From Desulfatitalea sp. BRH_c12 (GTDB lineage: Bacteria > Desulfobacterota > Desulfobacteria > Desulfobacterales > Desulfosarcinaceae): a stretch of DNA of 64,000 nt. Of this stretch, positions 61,448 through 64,000 are shown in pieces. The notes under the pieces are model-generated. The model did not search any database and was not told the DNA's origin. It saw only the letters and a program-made list of their open reading frames with translations. Position 1 is the stretch's first letter. Every line of letters begins with the position of its first letter. Location of the stretch: contig LADR01000008.1 in the NCBI GenBank assembly GCA_000961655.1, positions 248,001-312,000 on the forward strand, given 5' to 3'. Position numbers and translations under genes: made by a program.

Positions 61448-62914
61448 TCAGGTCGATGCCGCGGCCCGTCGTTTCCAGCGGATATTCAGTTTATGGAGTA
61501 TCTTGGACATAAACAGATCCACCTCGTCTATTTGCAGCCAGCGCAGCGCCATCAAATAGACCCCCATGAACATAATGCTGAATAGCCCCGCGGCCGCGAT
61601 CGGGTGCAGATCGAAGACATTGCGCAGCAGCAGAACCGGCAGCGCCAGAAAATTGATCAGTACGATCCATCCGATTTTCTTCCACGGCAGCAGTTCGCGC
61701 CAGCTGATTTGATAGCTGGAAATGGTTTTGACCGACAAAAAAATTCCGAGGGCAAATTCGGCTATGACAAAAGCGATAGCCGGCCCATAAAATCCGATCA
61801 GCGTGAAAAGCGCATACACCAGAACAATATTCACGATCAGAGCCAGGAAATTAGCGAAAACAAAATACATGTTTTTGTTCATGGCCCGCAATGGCGTGCC
61901 CAGTTCGAAACACCTGCGGACCATGAGCAGAAGATAGATCCTGAACAACGGAATGGCTTCGCTGTACTGGGTAGTAAAGAGCGTATTGATCAGAACGTCT
62001 GCATAGACAAACAGAATAAAAAAACACGGCAGCAGCAAAAATGCATACAATACATTGGACTGATTCCACAACCCCAGGGCCAGCATGGGGTCCTTTTTTA
62101 TCCGGCCGGCCATCTCCGGAAAGATGACGTAGGTCACCGATTGGGTGATAATGTTCAACAGAGGAATCTTCTGGCTGCCGATGGCGTATATTGCCAAAGC
62201 CGCCGCACCCAGCTTGGCCGAGATGATCACGTTGCTCAAATTGGTGTTGAATTGTCCGATCACCGCGGCGAAGCCCAACGGCAGAATGTAGTACAACTGT
62301 TGTTTCAGCAGATGACGATCGATTCGCACCCCCAGCAAACGGTTTTTGAGCAGGTAAGCGACAGTGAAAATGGTTTTGGCGACTTCGAGCATGATCAGCA
62401 GATAGATGATGCGCAGCACGTCATTGGTGCGATAGGCCACCCATATCAGGGTTCCGGTGCGGATGATGATATTGGCGCTGGTCCAATAGAGCACATGGTC
62501 GGAGCGTTTCCTGGCCAGCAGCAATGTGTCCAGCAGATCGATATTCTGGTAGCAGAAAATATACAGCATCAGCCAAAATATGAAATTGTAGGTTGTCAGG
62601 TTGCCGATTTGATTTCGCAAGAAGTAGATGGCCGTGATGCCGATCAGGCTGAAAGCGAATAATAGAAAAGTCGTATTGGTCACCAACTTTTTCTCATTCG
62701 CGGGATCGACCGAAATGAAGTACATCAGGTTGCCTTTGACCCCGAAACTGATAAAGGACAAGGATATCGCCGAATAGACCAAAAATTCTCTGTACTGCCC
62801 GAAGGTGGTTTTGTCGAGCAGGCGCACCAGGAATATCGGGCTCATGAATTGCACGGCGAAGTTAAATAACTGGGAAATGGCAAGAATGAAGGTCCTTTGT
62901 GTCATGGATGCCAT
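61448..62914 (-). CDS. Wzx-like polysaccharide flippase (MOP superfamily)
   Basis: 488 residues with about 12-14 hydrophobic segments spread over the whole length. It starts QRTFILAISQLFNFAVQFMSPIFLVRLLDKTTFGQYREF, the usual opening of O-antigen flippases and teichuronic-acid type exporters, and has IGQFNTNLSNVIISAKLGAAALAIYAIGSQ in the centre. It would flip lipid-linked oligosaccharide across the inner membrane. The ATG at 62914 has AAAGGA 8 bases upstream, inside the end of the TonB receptor gene region (11-base gap); ATGs at 62935 and 62905 are alternatives. Confidence 0.88.
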   Translation of the reverse strand: MASMTQRTFILAISQLFNFAVQFMSPIFLVRLLDKTTFGQYREFLVYSAISLSFISFGVKGNLMYFISVDPANEKKLVTNTTFLLFAFSLIGITAIYFLRNQIGNLTTYNFIFWLMLYIFCYQNIDLLDTLLLARKRSDHVLYWTSANIIIRTGTLIWVAYRTNDVLRIIYLLIMLEVAKTIFTVAYLLKNRLLGVRIDRHLLKQQLYYILPLGFAAVIGQFNTNLSNVIISAKLGAAALAIYAIGSQKIPLLNIITQSVTYVIFPEMAGRIKKDPMLALGLWNQSNVLYAFLLLPCFFILFVYADVLINTLFTTQYSEAIPLFRIYLLLMVRRCFELGTPLRAMNKNMYFVFANFLALIVNIVLVYALFTLIGFYGPAIAFVIAEFALGIFLSVKTISSYQISWRELLPWKKIGWIVLINFLALPVLLLRNVFDLHPIAAAGLFSIMFMGVYLMALRWLQIDEVDLFMSKILHKLNIRWKRRAAAST

Positions 62915-62925
62915 GCGCCGTTCCT

Positions 62926-64000
62926 TTACTGCCATTCATGCGCGAGCGCGATACCGCCATAGACGTTGACGGGAGGCGCGGGTTCGAAGTAACGGCCGCC
63001 GGCGGCATTGATGCGCACGTTGCCATTGTATTCGGCATCGAAGAGGTTGCGCACACCCACAAAGGGTTCAATGCGCCAATGGGTCCACTGTTTTATGAAC
63101 CCTGTGCGCAGATCGACCACGGTGTAGTGGTCATTGCTGAGCGTATTTTCGTCATCCACATAAAAACGTCCGATGTACCCGGCGCTGGCGGCTGCGTAGA
63201 TACCGGAAGCGTGCCGATACACGAGTTCATTCCAAATCTGATGGCGGGGCAGACCGGGCACATCATTGCCATCCAGATCGCGCGCGTCTTTGCGGTAGTT
63301 TTCGAATTGAGCGTCCAGGTAAGTATAGGCCAGATGAAATTCCCAGTCGCGCAGGAACTTGTGGGTCCATTCGATCTCCGCCCCGATCCGCCGTGACTCG
63401 CCGGCATTGCGATAGAAGACCCGATCGGTGGCATCGCGGAAAGCGATCAATTCGTCTTCGAGGCGAATATAAAAAACAGCCGCCTGCACGGACGTGCTGC
63501 GATTGATGTCGCGACGCAGACCGATTTCGTAATTGGTCGCGCGTTGCGGTTCGATCTCCGGGTTGATGCCGCCCCCACCGTCGGGCCGATTGACCACTTC
63601 GGTGCTGGTCGGTGTCTCAAAAGATTGCGCGATGTTGGCATACAGGCGCAAATCCGGCAGTGGGGCGAGAATCCATCCCAAACGGCCGGTGAACTGGTCG
63701 AAGACCCTGGATCCCGAATCGTCGCCATCGGCCAGGAAGCGATCGTCTATCCGAAAGCGCACGCGATCGTAGCGCCCGCCTAAAACCAGCGAAAGATCGT
63801 GTGTGAGGCTGACCTCATCCTGCAGATAAACCCCCAGCGCGGTAACCGCTTCATCTTGCGACAGCAGCATGGTGTCGCCTGGCCGGCCGCCCACATTATC
63901 GAAATTGTTGCGATCGTCGGCTTGGTGTTGCAGATCGATTCCGGCCACCATGCGATGTGCATGGCCGGCCAGCGTCGCGCTCGCGTCGTATTGGACGCGG
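62926..64000 (-). CDS. TonB-dependent outer-membrane receptor (3' part)
   Basis: About 358 C-terminal residues; the frame is open to the right edge, so the plug domain and start are missing. The beta-barrel repeats include LGVYLQDEVSLTHDLSLVLGGRYD, YANIAQSFETPTSTEV, PQRATNYEIGLR, EWTHKFLRDWEFHLAYTYLDAQFENY, DLRTGFIKQ and VGVRNLFDAEYNGNVRINAAGGRYFEPAPP, all typical of TonB-dependent siderophore or metal receptors. The chain ends HEWQ rather than the usual aromatic last residue. It lies 11 bases upstream of the flippase on the same strand. Confidence 0.9.
   Translation of the reverse strand, partial: RVQYDASATLAGHAHRMVAGIDLQHQADDRNNFDNVGGRPGDTMLLSQDEAVTALGVYLQDEVSLTHDLSLVLGGRYDRVRFRIDDRFLADGDDSGSRVFDQFTGRLGWILAPLPDLRLYANIAQSFETPTSTEVVNRPDGGGGINPEIEPQRATNYEIGLRRDINRSTSVQAAVFYIRLEDELIAFRDATDRVFYRNAGESRRIGAEIEWTHKFLRDWEFHLAYTYLDAQFENYRKDARDLDGNDVPGLPRHQIWNELVYRHASGIYAAASAGYIGRFYVDDENTLSNDHYTVVDLRTGFIKQWTHWRIEPFVGVRNLFDAEYNGNVRINAAGGRYFEPAPPVNVYGGIALAHEWQ

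Overview
The window reads like a chromosomal segment of an anaerobic deltaproteobacterium (Desulfobacterota), most likely a sulfate reducer of the Desulfosarcina/Desulfobacterales type. This is an inference from gene content: indolepyruvate:ferredoxin oxidoreductase, a 4Fe-4S enoate reductase, the LL-diaminopimelate aminotransferase route to lysine, DUF2318 and DUF748 proteins, and PAS/GAF-LuxR regulators. No 16S rRNA gene is present, so the assignment is provisional. Coding density is high and base composition looks moderately GC-rich. I see no CRISPR array, prophage or intact insertion sequence.

Layout. 1-11 kb: the 5' part of iorA, an enoate/dienoyl-CoA reductase-like flavoenzyme, a minus-strand operon of a sulfur carrier, its E1-like activating enzyme and a membrane protein, a sugar-nucleotide epimerase, a charged protein with a recombinase-like C-terminus, and the lysine pair dapL-lysA. 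11-16 kb: a GAF-GAF-PAS-LuxR regulator, then a minus-strand ABC exporter operon headed by a membrane-anchored DUF2318 protein, with a Cys-rich secreted protein upstream. 16-31.7 kb: housekeeping genes (carB, a PurF-like protein without its catalytic cysteine, glgP, mnmG, fetA-fetB, a CbpA-type J-protein, hpt, and a zinc-ribbon/acidic-repeat/DUF3426 membrane protein), then a tRNA(CAT) with a strong terminator.

32-48 kb is an accessory signalling and stress region. It holds two tandem kinase-receiver hybrids (the second without a phospho-acceptor histidine), two overlapping alpha/beta hydrolases without a serine nucleophile, a BON protein, a stand-alone receiver, an EEP nuclease, a UspA protein, a nicotinamidase, an AI-2E-type permease coupled to a DUF748 protein, a PhaC/PhaZ-like hydrolase with a cysteine nucleophile, and a stress-type SDR.

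48.6-63 kb is a surface-glycan locus. A heptosyltransferase-like GT9 and a methyltransferase lie on the minus strand. On the plus strand are a CgeB-like glycosyltransferase, an apparently permuted glycoside hydrolase, a histidine phosphatase, two sugar-nucleotide epimerases, a zinc dehydrogenase, a Gfo/Idh oxidoreductase, a GT4 and two more CgeB-like glycosyltransferases. A Wzx-like flippase and a truncated TonB-dependent receptor follow on the minus strand. The tight spacing of the plus-strand genes suggests one pathway that makes a modified sugar, transfers it and exports the product.

The most interesting items are the cysteine-less PurF homologue, the permuted glycoside hydrolase inside the glycan locus, the paired non-serine hydrolases that recall exosortase-associated families, the degenerate duplicate sensor kinase, a possible remnant of a c-di-GMP-I riboswitch, and three kinds of short dispersed or inverted repeat.
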